From Rhabditoides inermis (Eukaryota; Nematoda; Chromadorea; Rhabditida; Rhabditidae), in assembly GCA_963966185.1 (NCBI GenBank), contig CAWZYM010000105.1, forward strand, positions 447,501 through 511,500: a stretch of 64,000 nucleotides of DNA, given 5' to 3'. The translations under genes and the position numbers were made by a program. Below, piece by piece: positions 1-9,975 of the stretch (its first letter is position 1; every line of letters begins with the position of its first letter). The notes under the pieces were generated by a model. That model had not been told where the DNA came from. It made no database searches and saw only the letters and a program-made list of their open reading frames with translations.

Positions 1-883
1 GGCGCGCACTAACTCGTTGTGCGCATGTCTGAAGTAACTTGATAGAGTTTGAAATTGGATTGATCTTCACAAAACATAATATATTCACTGAACTTGTCAT
101 GAAACACTTTTCTTGTCTTTTAGAACCTCAAACTCGTCGTTTCGTGAAAATTATTAGTTGAAGCTACAAATTTTGTCTTTTTTTTCAACTGACTCAATCC
201 ATTATTGTTATCTATAGACATAATCCTATCAAAAAAGACACAACTGAGTGGATATGGGTCAGTGATTGCGAATGCCAACTATTCGATATCGATCGGTTGA
301 CCTGGCGGCTGGCAGCGAGCAATCCGGTAGCGCGACCCCAGCAAGTAACGCGCGCTCAGAAAATGTCTAATACTGTATGAAGACAAAGTCCGATCGATCT
401 GAAACTTTGACAGAAGGACTTTTTTGCCCATAAAAGCTTAAGTTTACAAATTGAACCCTCTATCTCGTCTGTACGAAAAGTCGATCATATTCGCCATATT
501 TGGTGACTTTTCGAAAAAGGAAACCAGTTTCTATAATCTATTATACGTAATCTTTCTTATATTCAATTTTTATAGGAATCGAAGATCATGAATTTTGGGT
601 GCATTTTGGGTACATTCGCCTATTTGGGCATGAAGATGAGGTCACAGGCAGCTGGTATCGCGGCTATCGATTTTTTCTAGGTCGATTCACCTACCCTGCA
701 AATTTCGTTCTAATTGAAGTATTTTGAAATTTTTCTCCATAGTTAAGAGATTAGGTGATAACTATGATTAGGAGATCGCTATTGACGAGACATTTGGAAT
801 TTTGCGTTCTCAGGTATTGAAGAAACTTTCTAGAAAAAATGAGTAGTTAGAGTGAACTTTGAAAAGAGATATCTCTCCGGAAG

Positions 884-915
<32 letters not shown>

Positions 916-2062
916 CCATAGTAAATATTAGTATGAAAGGGGGACACCATAGTAATATTAGTATGCAAATATAATTTGACCGCCTGTGCTTGCCAAATGA
1001 CATAAGGTGAACTCGATTCTCACCTCACCTCACTTCCACTCGACACTGTATTTCATCGAAAAGCGGAATTTCAGGCTGAACATGTACAAGAGTACAAGTA
1101 ATAAACTCAAAATTTAGTTTCAACTGAAAAAAAGCAGTACATAGTTCTATATTACGTCTACAATGACATAGAGAAAAGAAGCCGGCTGGCGCGCCCTAAC
1201 ACGTTGTGCGTACGTGTGAAGGAGTTTGAAACAGTTTGAGGTTGATTTGATCGTTAGAAAGCACTATCTAATGACGTCTCGAAACATTTTACTTAACTTT
1301 CAACCTTCAACTTTTCGTTTTGTCAAAGTTATTCGTTGAAGATAGAAATTTTGTCTTTTTCAACTGACTCAATCCATTATTGTTATATTTATTAGACATA
1401 TTCCTATCAAAAAAGACACAAATGAGTGGATATGGGTCAGTGATTGCGAATGCCAACTATTCGATATCGATCGGTTGACCTGGCGGCTGGTAGAGAGCAA
1501 TCCGATGGGCGCGACCCCAGCAAGTAACGCGCGCTCAGAAAATGTGTAATACTGTATGAAGACAAAGTCCGATCGATCTGAAACTTTGACAGAAGGGCTT
1601 TTTTGCCCATAAAAGCTTAAGTTTACAAATTGGACCCTCTATCTCGTCTGTACGAAAAGTCGAGCATATTCGCCATATTTGGTGACTTTTCAAAAAAGGA
1701 AACCAGTTTCTATAATCTATTATACGTAATCTTTCTTATATTCAATTTTTATAGGAATCGAAGATCATGAATTTTGGGTGCATTTTGGGTACATTCGCCT
1801 ATTTGGGCATGAAGATGAGGTCACAGGCAGCTGGTATCGCGGCTATCGATTTTTTCTAGGTCGATTCACCTACCCTGCAAATTTCGTTCTAATTGAAGTA
1901 TTTTGAAATTTTTCTCCATAGTTAAGAGATTAGGTGATAACTATGATTAGGAGATCGCTATTGACGAGACATTTGGAATTTTGCGTTCTCAGGTATTGAA
2001 GAAACTTTCTAGAAAAAATGAGTAGTTAGAGTGAACTTTGAAAAGAGATATCTCTCCGGAAG

Positions 2063-2094
<32 letters not shown>

Positions 2095-3240
2095 CCATAG
2101 TAAATATTAGTATGAAAGGGGGACACCATAGTAATATTAGTATGCAAATATAATTTGACCGCCTGTGCTTGCCAAATGACATAAGGTGAACTCGATTCTC
2201 ACCTCACCTCACTTCCACTCGACACTGTATTTCATCGAAAAGCGGAATTTCAGGCTGAACATGTACAAGAGTACAAGTAATAAACTCAAAATTTAGTTTC
2301 AACTGAAAAAAGCAGTACATAGTTCTATATTACGTCTACAATGACATAGAGAAAAGAAGCCGGCTGGCGCGCCCTAACACGTTGTGCGTACGTGTGAAGG
2401 AGTTTGAAACAGTTTGAGGTTGATTTGATCGTTAGAAAGCACTATCTAATGACGTCTCGAAACATTTTACTTAACTTTCAACCTTCAACTTTTCGTTTTG
2501 TCAAAGTTATTCGTTGAAGATAGAAATTTTGTCTTTTTCAACTGACTCAATCCATTATTGTTATATTTATTAGACATATTCCTATCAAAAAAGACACAAA
2601 TGAGTGGATATGGGTCAGTGATTGCGAATGCCAACTATTCGATATCGATCGGTTGACCTGGCGGCTGGTAGAGAGCAATCCGATGGGCGCGACCCCAGCA
2701 AGTAACGCGCGCTCAGAAAATGTGTAATACTGTATGAAGACAAAGTCCGATCGATCTGAAACTTTGACAGAAGGGCTTTTTTGCCCATAAAAGCTTAAGT
2801 TTACAAATTGGACCCTCTATCTCGTCTGTACGAAAAGTCGAGCATATTCGCCATATTTGGTGACTTTTCAAAAAAGGAAACCAGTTTCTATAATCTATTA
2901 TACGTAATCTTTCTTATATTCAATTTTTATAGGAATCGAAGATCATGAATTTTGGGTGCATTTTGGGTACATTCGCCTATTTGGGCATGAAGATGAGGTC
3001 ACAGGCAGCTGGTATCGCGGCTATCGATTTTTTCTAGGTCGATTCACCTACCCTGCAAATTTCGTTCTAATTGAAGTATTTTGAAATTTTTCTCCATAGT
3101 TAAGAGATTAGGTGATAACTATGATTAGGAGATCGCTATTGACGAGACATTTGGAATTTTGCGTTCTCAGGTATTGAAGAAACTTTCTAGAAAAAATGAG
3201 TAGTTAGAGTGAACTTTGAAAAGAGATATCTCTCCGGAAG

Positions 3241-3272
<32 letters not shown>

Positions 3273-4462
3273 CCATAGTAAATATTAGTATGAAAGGGGG
3301 ACACCATAGTAATATTAGTATGCAAATATAATTTGACCGCCTGTGCTTGCCAAATGACATAAGGTGAACTCGATTCTCACCTCACCTCACTTCCACTCGA
3401 CACTGTATTTCATCGAAAAGCGGAATTTCAGGCTGAACATGTACAAGAGTACAAGTAATAAACTCAAAATTTAGTTTCAACTGAAAAAAAGCAGTACATA
3501 GTTCTATATTACGTCTACAATGACATAGAGAAAAGAAGCCGGCTGGCGCGCCCTAACACGTTGTGCGTACGTGTGAAGGAGTTTGAAACAGTTTGAGGTT
3601 GATTTGATCGTTAGAAAGCACTATCTAATGACGTCTCGAAACATTTTACTTAACTTTCAACCTTCAACTTTTCGTTTTGTCAAAGTTATTCGTTGAAGAT
3701 AGAAATTTTGTCTTTTTCAACTGACTCAATCCATTATTGTTATATTTATTAGACATATTCCTATCAAAAAAGACACAAATGAGTGGATATGGGTCAGTGA
3801 TTGCGAATGCCAACTATTCGATATCGATCGGTTGACCTGGCGGCTGGTAGAGAGCAATCCGATGGGCGCGACCCCAGCAAGTAACGCGCGCTCAGAAAAT
3901 GTGTAATACTGTATGAAGACAAAGTCCGATCGATCTGAAACTTTGACAGAAGGGCTTTTTTGCCCATAAAAGCTTAAGTTTACAAATTGGACCCTCTATC
4001 TCGTCTGTACGAAAAGTCGAGCATATTCGCCATATTTGGTGACTTTTCAAAAAAGGAAACCAGTTTCTATAATCTATTATACGTAATCTTTCTTCTATTC
4101 AATTTTTATAGAAATCGAAGATCATGAATTTTGGGTGCATTTTGGGTACATTCGCCTATTTGGGCATGAAGATGAGGTCACAGGCAGCTGGTATCGCGGC
4201 TATCGACTTTTTCTAGGTCGATTCACCTACTCTCCGAATTTGGTTCTAATTGAAGTATTTTGAAATTTTTTGCCATAGTTAAGAGATTAGGTGATAACTA
4301 TGATTAGGAGATCGCTATTGACGAGATATTTGGAATTTTGCGTTCTCAGGTATTGAAGAAACTTTCTAGAAAAAAATGAGTAGTTAGGGTAAACTTTGAA
4401 AAGAGATATCTCTCCGGAAGGACAGACAGACAGACACCATAGTAAATATTAGTATGCAAGGG
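1..4462. repeat. Tandem array of a 1.18-kb non-coding unit, about 3.8 copies
   Basis: The anchor GGCGCGC(C/A)CTAAC recurs at 1, 1188, 2366 and 3545, giving units of 1187, 1178, 1179 and about 918 bp, all in the same orientation. Each unit has a (GACA)n tract near its 3' part followed by a duplicated motif GACACCATAGTAA(A)TATTAG. Units 2 and 3 differ essentially only in a poly-A run (6 versus 7 A). The first ~560 bp of unit 1 carries scattered differences, and unit 4 diverges from about 4090 and stops inside the duplicated GACACCATAG motif. No long reading frame is shared by the units, so this is satellite or transposon-derived non-coding DNA. The family was not recognised. Confidence 0.95.
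884..915. repeat. (GACA)n microsatellite of 1.18-kb unit 1
   Basis: A pure GACA tract of about eight copies, preceded by ATATCTCTCCGGAAG and followed by ACCATAGTAAATATTAGTA. The same tract is at 2063-2094 and 3241-3272, and is shortened to about four copies at 4421-4436. Its fixed place next to the CCGG motif suggests it is the 3' tail of a transposon copy carried within the unit (inference). Confidence 0.9.
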
Positions 4463-4483
4463 GGAACTATAAGGTAACGCAAG

Positions 4484-4520
4484 GAGCGCGCCGCTCGGGC
4501 TAGGGCCGCCTTCGGCGGCC
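4484..4520. repeat. GC-rich double hairpin at the end of the 1.18-kb array
   Basis: Two small perfect palindromes sit in otherwise AT-rich DNA. One has stem GAGCG (4484-4488), loop CGC and CGCTC (4492-4496). The other has stem GGCCGCC (4504-4510), loop TTC and GGCGGCC (4514-4520). They lie between the truncated fourth 1.18-kb unit and the start of the 104-bp repeat region, so they mark a boundary between unrelated repeat blocks. Similar hairpins occur at 11036-11060, 61317-61354 and 63356-63461. No known family was recognised. Confidence 0.8.
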
Positions 4521-4650
4521 TCAACACTCTAACATCAAAACTGAAATCATTATTCAAATCTAATTTCAGAACGAAAATATGTTCACAAACTTCTAATCTA
4601 ACTAAGGAGTTCATTACAATACAGAATACCAAAATTGAAGACAATTGAAC
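4521..4650. other. AT-rich spacer, no gene seen
   Basis: AT-rich sequence leading into the 104-bp repeats. A short motif, ATCAAAACT at 4533-4541, has a counterpart just after the hairpins at 63456 onward, which suggests the two hairpin-plus-repeat regions are related. No coding signal was seen. Confidence 0.6.
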
Positions 4651-4985
4651 GTTGTTTACAAATTTGTTTACTTGTTTACACTTTATGTAAACAACATTTT
4701 TGAACTCGCCTCTTAGTCTACTACACGTTACACATCTTTAAAACACGTTTTCAGGTTGTTTACACATTTGTTTACTTGTTTACAACATCTGTAAACAACA
4801 TTTTTGAACTCATCAATAATGTTACTAAACATTTGACATTTTCAAAACACATTTTCAGGTTGTTTACAAAGTTGTTTACTTGTTTACATCATCTGTAAAC
4901 AACATTTTTGAACTCGCCCTCAAGTCTACATCATCTTAGATACCTTCAGAACAAACTTTCAATGTGTTTACAAAGTTGTTTACTT
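4651..4985. repeat. 104-bp tandem repeats rich in TGTTTAC (forkhead-type) motifs, left copy
   Basis: Units start with (GT)TGTTTAC at about 4651, 4755, 4859 and 4964, a period of 104-105 bp. Each begins with two or three direct copies of TTGTTTAC, followed about 8 nt later by the reverse-complement motif TGTAAACAAC and then ATTTTTGAACTC. TGTTTAC/GTAAACA is the core recognised by forkhead (FOX) transcription factors, so each unit has about four such cores. Whether any protein binds here is unknown. The fourth unit is split by a LINE and resumes at 6609. Confidence 0.9.
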
Positions 4986-6608
4986 AATAATAATAATAAT
5001 AATATTTATTACCGCGTATACTATATATATGAACACAGGACAAACACATAATAAGAGTGAATACGGCATTGGAAAATAAATAAACACAAAAATAGGATAA
5101 AACAGATAACACAGGTTCCCAAATGAGCACTTATCTAATTTTGGACGGAGGGAACAAATGGGGGTTATCTAGGAGGTACGATTTCACTGTTTGATGTTTC
5201 GCAGATAAAATGATGTTGTTGGGGAGTGTGTTCCATAGTGCAAAAACCCTACTGAAAAACGTGCTGCTCTTTAAAGTTGTGTCAAAGCAAGGAATCAGGC
5301 GCCACCCATGAGAAACACGAGACCGGGAAGGTACAATGTTGAAGAGGCCAGAATACTCTAGACTAGTGCGATTAGTCATAACCTTATGAATATACGCAAT
5401 ATCGTTTATTAAGCGTCGCTCTTCGAGCGTTTGGAGATCTAATAGCTGGAGGCGTTGGGGATAAGTGAGCGAGAAAAAGCCGGCACGGTGACATATTCGC
5501 CGCGTAAAATGTCTCTGTACCGACTCAATCAGATTCACCGACCCCACATCTTTAGGATTCCATAATTCTGTACAATACTCAAGTTGGCACCGAAAATAGG
5601 TTACGTATGCAACTTTAAGAACAGTGAGATTGCGAGTACGATATACGCGCAGAAAGTCGTTTATGGAGTGAAACGTATTCTGAACAATGTTGGAATAGTG
5701 ATCGTCAAAGACAAGAGAACTGCTGATAGAGACGCCTAAATCCCTGACAGTATCGGCAGGGGCGAGAGTTGTGCCGTGTGCGGAATACTCATGCCTGGGA
5801 TTACGACGTCCTATATGCAGTATCTGTGTTTTCTGAGTAGATATTTGTAAACCCCACTGAAGGGACCACCATGCGACTAAATCAATTGCCACTTGAAATT
5901 TATGCTGGGCGGAAGGATCATTCGCATCAAATGCGAAGGAAATTTTCAAATCATCGGCGTAAAGCGCACACTCAACATAGTCGGGAAGATTGGAGATGAT
6001 ATCATTAATATATACATTGAACAGTATGGGACCTAGGCAAGACCCCTGTGGTACACCACAGTTGACAAGCCGTGGAGAGGAAAGCTCATCACCGACCATT
6101 ACTTGTTGGCGACGGTCGGTCAAGAAACTTCTAATCCATCCCAATACGTTACCGCGAATTCCCAGCGAATGCAACTTTTTGTATAGCAAGTTGTGATTAA
6201 TAGTATCGAATGCCTTCTTGAAATCAAAGTATATACAATCGATAACCATTCCATTAGATAGGTGTTTCAACCAGTGACTATGACACTCAATAAGTTGAGC
6301 GTTTGTGGATCTATTCTTGCGAAAGCCAAATTGCCTAGATGTGAGAAGCGAATTCCTCTCAAGAAATTCCGTAATTTGCTTGACGCATATGCGTTCCAGA
6401 ACTTTCGCAACACTACTTATAAGGCTTATAGGCCGGTAGTTGAGTGGATCGTCACGCGCCCCCTTTTTATAAAGAGGTTTTATATACGCTAGTTTCCAAA
6501 TCTCAGGGACATTGCATACGGAAGTAGACATTGAAAAAAGAATAGAGAGTGGGACCGAAATCGTATCAACCGTATTTTTCAAAAAGGCATGCGAAATATT
6601 GTCAGGGC
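4986..6608 (-). mobile_element. 5'-truncated Jockey/CR1-type non-LTR retrotransposon with 7-bp target duplication
   Basis: This minus-strand element ends on the left in an (AAT)n run (4986-5004), which is its 3' tail, with an AATAAA just upstream. On the right it begins abruptly inside the reverse transcriptase frame at 6608. TTTACTT at 4979-4985 is repeated at 6609-6615, and joining the flanks restores the interrupted 104-bp repeat (TTTACTTGTT...TGTAAACAAC). It is therefore a target-primed insertion into the 104-bp array with 5' truncation, typical of LINEs. The endonuclease and ORF1 regions are absent, so this copy is dead on arrival. Confidence 0.93.
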
Positions 6609-6609
6609 T
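5131..6609 (-). CDS. Reverse transcriptase (partial ORF2) of a Jockey/CR1-type LINE
   Basis: This frame is open from the truncation point to a stop at 5131 and gives about 492 residues. No true ATG start is expected, because the upstream part is missing; translation from the TTG at 6580-6582 would give 483 aa. Counted from that codon, reverse transcriptase motifs appear in order: NYRPISL (48-54), QFGFRKNRST (84-93), FDFKKAFD (119-126, first catalytic Asp), GVPQG (176-180) and YADD (208-211, catalytic Asp pair), followed by the thumb and C-terminal region. A PDNISHAFLKN segment just inside the truncation point is the usual start of the RT domain in this clade. There are no internal stops or frameshifts, so insertion is fairly recent. 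The exact clade (Jockey versus CR1/Rex-like) is uncertain. Confidence 0.9.
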   Translation of the reverse strand, partial: SPDNISHAFLKNTVDTISVPLSILFSMSTSVCNVPEIWKLAYIKPLYKKGARDDPLNYRPISLISSVAKVLERICVKQITEFLERNSLLTSRQFGFRKNRSTNAQLIECHSHWLKHLSNGMVIDCIYFDFKKAFDTINHNLLYKKLHSLGIRGNVLGWIRSFLTDRRQQVMVGDELSSPRLVNCGVPQGSCLGPILFNVYINDIISNLPDYVECALYADDLKISFAFDANDPSAQHKFQVAIDLVAWWSLQWGLQISTQKTQILHIGRRNPRHEYSAHGTTLAPADTVRDLGVSISSSLVFDDHYSNIVQNTFHSINDFLRVYRTRNLTVLKVAYVTYFRCQLEYCTELWNPKDVGSVNLIESVQRHFTRRICHRAGFFSLTYPQRLQLLDLQTLEERRLINDIAYIHKVMTNRTSLEYSGLFNIVPSRSRVSHGWRLIPCFDTTLKSSTFFSRVFALWNTLPNNIILSAKHQTVKSYLLDNPHLFPPSKIR

Positions 6610-6660
6610 TTACTTGTTGACAAACATGTAAACAACAACATCGCTGACTTGCCTCCAGGT
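6609..6660. repeat. Right half of the LINE-split 104-bp TGTTTAC repeat
   Basis: Begins with the second copy of the TTTACTT target duplication, then continues with the ATGTAAACAAC motif expected in the 104-bp unit. It degenerates into non-repeated sequence by about 6660. Confidence 0.8.
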
Positions 6661-6670
6661 CACATACCAG

Positions 6671-6812
6671 ATTTGGACTCTTTGGCATCAAAACTGACCG
6701 ATATACAACATTACCATATTTGGAATTATGCAAATGAGGAAATTTGGACTCTTTGGCATCAAAACTGACCGATATACAACATTACCATATTTGGAATTAT
6801 GCAAATGAGGTC
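6671..6812. repeat. 71-bp direct tandem duplication
   Basis: The segment 6671-6741, starting ATTTGGACTCTTTGGCATCA, is repeated at 6742-6812 with no visible difference inside the unit. It looks like a recent two-copy duplication. No coding function is apparent. Confidence 0.95.
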
Positions 6813-7135
6813 ATTAGTCAAAATTTGAATCACCGACCCTACAGTACCCTTACCCTAAAAGGGCATCTCAATGGCTCTAAAACTAACAATAGTTCACATA
6901 GAACTGGCCATATCTCAGATTCTATGTTCTCAGATATGCAAATTTTCCAGGGAGAACCCATATAAGGAACGGTCAGATCAGGACCTCAGGTAAAATTTTG
7001 CGTGCGGTGAGCACCTTAGATCTAATTTCCATACCTCAACCCCCAACGATCACTACAAAAAGAGATACTCATCCGGACAAACAGACAGACAGACAGACAA
7101 ACACCATAGCATAATTTATAGGGGGTGGGCGGGTG
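6813..7135. repeat. Non-coding repeat-like segment ending in a (GACA)n tail
   Basis: No gene was seen. The segment ends with GAGATACTCATCCGGACAAA, a (GACA)n tract (about 7081-7100) and ACACCATAG. This is the same ending layout as the 1.18-kb unit (CTCTCCGGAAGGACAG ... ACACCATAG), although the body differs. It abuts the first ~340-bp satellite unit at about 7136. Confidence 0.6.
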
Positions 7136-7145
7136 ATTGCGCAAT
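7136..7145. promoter_or_regulatory. Perfect C/EBP-type bZIP palindrome, representative of about 140 copies
   Basis: ATTGCGCAAT matches the C/EBP consensus RTTGCGYAAY exactly and is self-complementary. It occurs in almost every ~340-bp satellite unit just after TTTAGACA(T/A)ATTT. The B' units (near 7850, 12270, 19995, 21690 and 23070) carry ATTGTGCAAT instead. The motif is read directly from the sequence; binding in vivo is only a possibility. Confidence 0.6.
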
Positions 7146-7393
7146 CAGTATCAGGCGTATCGAGAAACAGTAAAAAAGAGATGATTCCTCGACCTATCCC
7201 CCAAATTTCCCAGAAAAATGAGTTTCGAAATGTGGTCTCATATTCGAGTGACAGACGAAAAACGATATTCCAAATGGAAGTCATGGCCATCGTGTATGAG
7301 CATCACGATCCGCCATGGGCTGTCTGGGAGGATTCCAATGGTCTTATTCGAATTCAGTGAATAAACTAAAGCATTAAGTAACTTCTGTCTCTT

Positions 7394-7438
<45 letters not shown>

Positions 7439-7741
7439 ACACACTTACTGCAGTGTGGACCCTCCATGCTTTTAGACATATTTATTGCGCAATCAGTATC
7501 AGGCGTATCGAGAAACAGTAAAAAAGAGATGATTCCTCGACCTATCCCCCAAAGTTCCCAGAAAAATGAGTTTCGAAATGTGGTCTCATATTCGAGTGAC
7601 AGACGAAAAACGATATTCCAAATGGAAGTCATGGCCATCGTGTATGAGCATCACGATCCGCCATGGGCTGTCTGGGAGGATTCCAATGGTCTTATTCGAA
7701 TTCAGTGAATAAACTAAAGCATTAAGTGAACTCTGTCTCTT

Positions 7742-7782
<41 letters not shown>

Positions 7783-7989
7783 CTCTCTCTCTCTCTCTCT
7801 CCCTACACACCAACTGCAGTGTGGACCCTCCACGCGTTTAGACAAATTTATTGTGCAATCAGTATCAGGCGTATCGAGAAACAGTAAAAAAGAGATGATT
7901 CCTCGACCTATCCCCCAAAGTTCCCAGAAAAATGAGTTTCGAGATGTGGTCTCATATTCGAGTGACAGACGAAAAACGATATTCCAAAT
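7136..7989 (+). repeat. Left block of the ~340-bp satellite (2.5 units)
   Basis: The array starts at the palindrome GATTGCGCAATC (7135-7146) directly after the GACA-tailed repeat. Two complete units and part of a third are present, each running through GAAACAGTAAAAAAGAGATG, TCATATTCGAGTGACAGACG, CCATGGGCTGTCTGG, CGAATTCAGTGAATAAAC, a (CT)n tract and CTGCAGTGTGGACCC. The CT tract near 7773 is interrupted by TATCTATC. The third unit is subtype B' (ATTGTGCAAT, GAGATGTGG) and is broken at CCAAAT (7989). It continues at 11061 after a 3.07-kb insertion. Confidence 0.95.
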
Positions 7990-8478
7990 TATCTTTTAAA
8001 AGTACTTCCGTAAAAAGTGTTGTTTGTGTTAACCTGATTCAAGAAAAGCGCATGCATATATTATTAATTTTCGAAAAATCAAATCGTAAACACCTGAACA
8101 TGAAAACTAACACAAACTTGCTCTTTCAAACGAATATAGAATAGTTACACGTAACATTCAGAATAATACGAGTGTTTTGTTTATTCAGTGTTTTTTGCGG
8201 TTTATTATTTATGGTTTATCAGTAAAATAAAATGTTATTCGTGATGTTGTTTGACTCAATGTTTCAGGTATAAAAATGTCAAAAAAATAAAACATGGAAT
8301 TATTCAACATTAATTATTCAAAAATTATTCAACGTTTTGAAAGAGCAAGTTTGTGTTAGTTTTCATGTTCAGGTGTTTACGATTTGATTTTTCGAAAATT
8401 AATAATATATGCATGCGCTTTTCTTGAATCAGGTTAACACAAACAACACTTTTTACGGAAGTACTTTTAAAAGATAAT
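7988..8478. mobile_element. Non-autonomous long-inverted-repeat element (MITE/foldback type)
   Basis: The left arm 7988-8132 and right arm 8333-8478 are near-perfect inverted repeats of about 145 bp. Outer ends read ATTATCTTTTAAAAG and CTTTTAAAAGATAAT; inner ends read CTCTTTCAAACG and CGTTTTGAAAGAG, with a 1-nt difference. The 200-bp AT-rich centre has no coding capacity. A TA lies at each end (7990-7991 and 8475-8476), compatible with a TA target site as in Tc1/mariner-type elements, but the flanking TIR palindrome makes the target duplication ambiguous. Its left end coincides with the border of the larger insertion. Confidence 0.85.
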
Positions 8479-8580
8479 ATATGTCCTTTTGTTGAATTTC
8501 ATAGAAATTTTCTCTCTCGTCTTCATACATGTAACATGTTCTTCTCTCATTATTTCATCAATTTCATTTCAAATTTATTC
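8479..8580. other. AT/CT-rich transition, no gene seen
   Basis: A short stretch between the inverted-repeat element and the polypyrimidine satellite, growing richer in TTTCTC. Nothing else was recognised. Confidence 0.5.
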
Positions 8581-9940
8581 GATATTTTCTCGTTCTCTCG
8601 TTCTCTCCTTCCATTCCTTCCCTCCTTCTCTCCTTCTTTCCTTCTCTTCTCCTCTCCTTTCCTCCTTCTCTCCTCCCATTCCTTCCCTCCTTCTCTCCTT
8701 CTCCCCTTCTCTCCTCCTCTCCTCCTCTCCTTCCCTCCTTCCTTCCTTCCCTCCTTCTTTCCTTCTCTCTTTCTCTCGTTCTCTCTTTCTCTCGTTCTCT
8801 CTTTCTCTCGTTCTCTCGTTATCCCTTTCTCTCGTTCTCTCGTTCTCTCGTTCTCTCGTTCTCTCGTTCTCTCGTTCTCTCTTTCTCCCTTTCTCTCTTT
8901 TCTCTCTTTCTCTCGTTCTCTCTTTTCTCTCTTTTCTCTCTTTCTCTCTTTCTCTCGTTCTCTCGTTCTCTCGTTCTCTCGTTCTCTCGTTCTCTCGTTC
9001 TCTCCGTCTCTCCGTCTCTCCTTCTCTCCTTCCCTCCTTCCCCCCTTCTCCCTTTCTCTCTTTCTCTCGTTCTCTCGTTCTCTCGTTATCTAGTTCTCTC
9101 GTTATTTCGTTTTCTCTTTCTCTCTTTCTCTCGTTCTCTCGTTCTCTCGTTCTCTCGTTCTCTCGTTCTCTCGTTCTCGCGTGTCTCCTTCTCTTCTTCT
9201 CTCCTTCCCTCCTTCCCTCCTTCTCCCTTTCTCTTTTTCTCTAGTTCTCCAGTTCTCTCTTTCTCTCTTTCTCTCTTTCTCTCGTTCTCTCGTTCTCTCG
9301 TTCTCTCGTTCTCTCGTTTCTCGTTCTCTCGTTCTCTCGTTTTCTCCGTCTCTCCGTCTCTCCTTCTCTTCTTCCCTCCTTCCCTCCTACCACCCTCCTT
9401 CTCTCTTTCTCTCGTTCTCTCGTTCTCTAGTTATATCGTTCTCTCTTTCTTTCGTTCTCTCTTTCTCTTGTTCTCTCTTTCTCTCGTTTTCTCGTTCTCT
9501 CGTTCTCTCGTTCTCTCGTTCTCTCTTTATCTCGTTCTCTCTTTCTATCCTTCTCTCGGTCTCTCGTTCTCTCGTTCTCTCGTTCTCTCCGTCTCTCCTT
9601 CTCTTCTTCCCTCCTTCTCTCCTTCTCTCTTTCTCTCTTTCTCTCGTTCTCTATTTCTCTCGTTATATCGTTATATCGTTCTCTCTTTCTCTCTTTCTCT
9701 CGTGCTCTCGTTTTCTCGTTCTCTCGTTCTCTCGTTGTCTCGTTGTCTAGTTGTCTCGTTCTCTCGTTGTCTCGTTCTCTCCTTCTTTCCTTCCCTCCTT
9801 CCCGCCTTCTCACTTTCTCTCTTTCTCTCGTTCTCTAGTTCTCTCGTTATATCGTTCTCTCTTTCACTCGTTTTCTCTTTCTATCGGTTTCTCTTTCTCT
9901 CGTTCTCTCATTATCTCTTTCTCTCTTTCTCTCTCTCTCT

Positions 9941-9975
<35 letters not shown>

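Noticed and set aside
4384..4644. 86-residue minus-strand frame over the GC hairpin region
   Set aside because: It crosses the border between two repeat blocks and includes the hairpins; it has no recognisable domain and no counterpart at the similar region near 63400.
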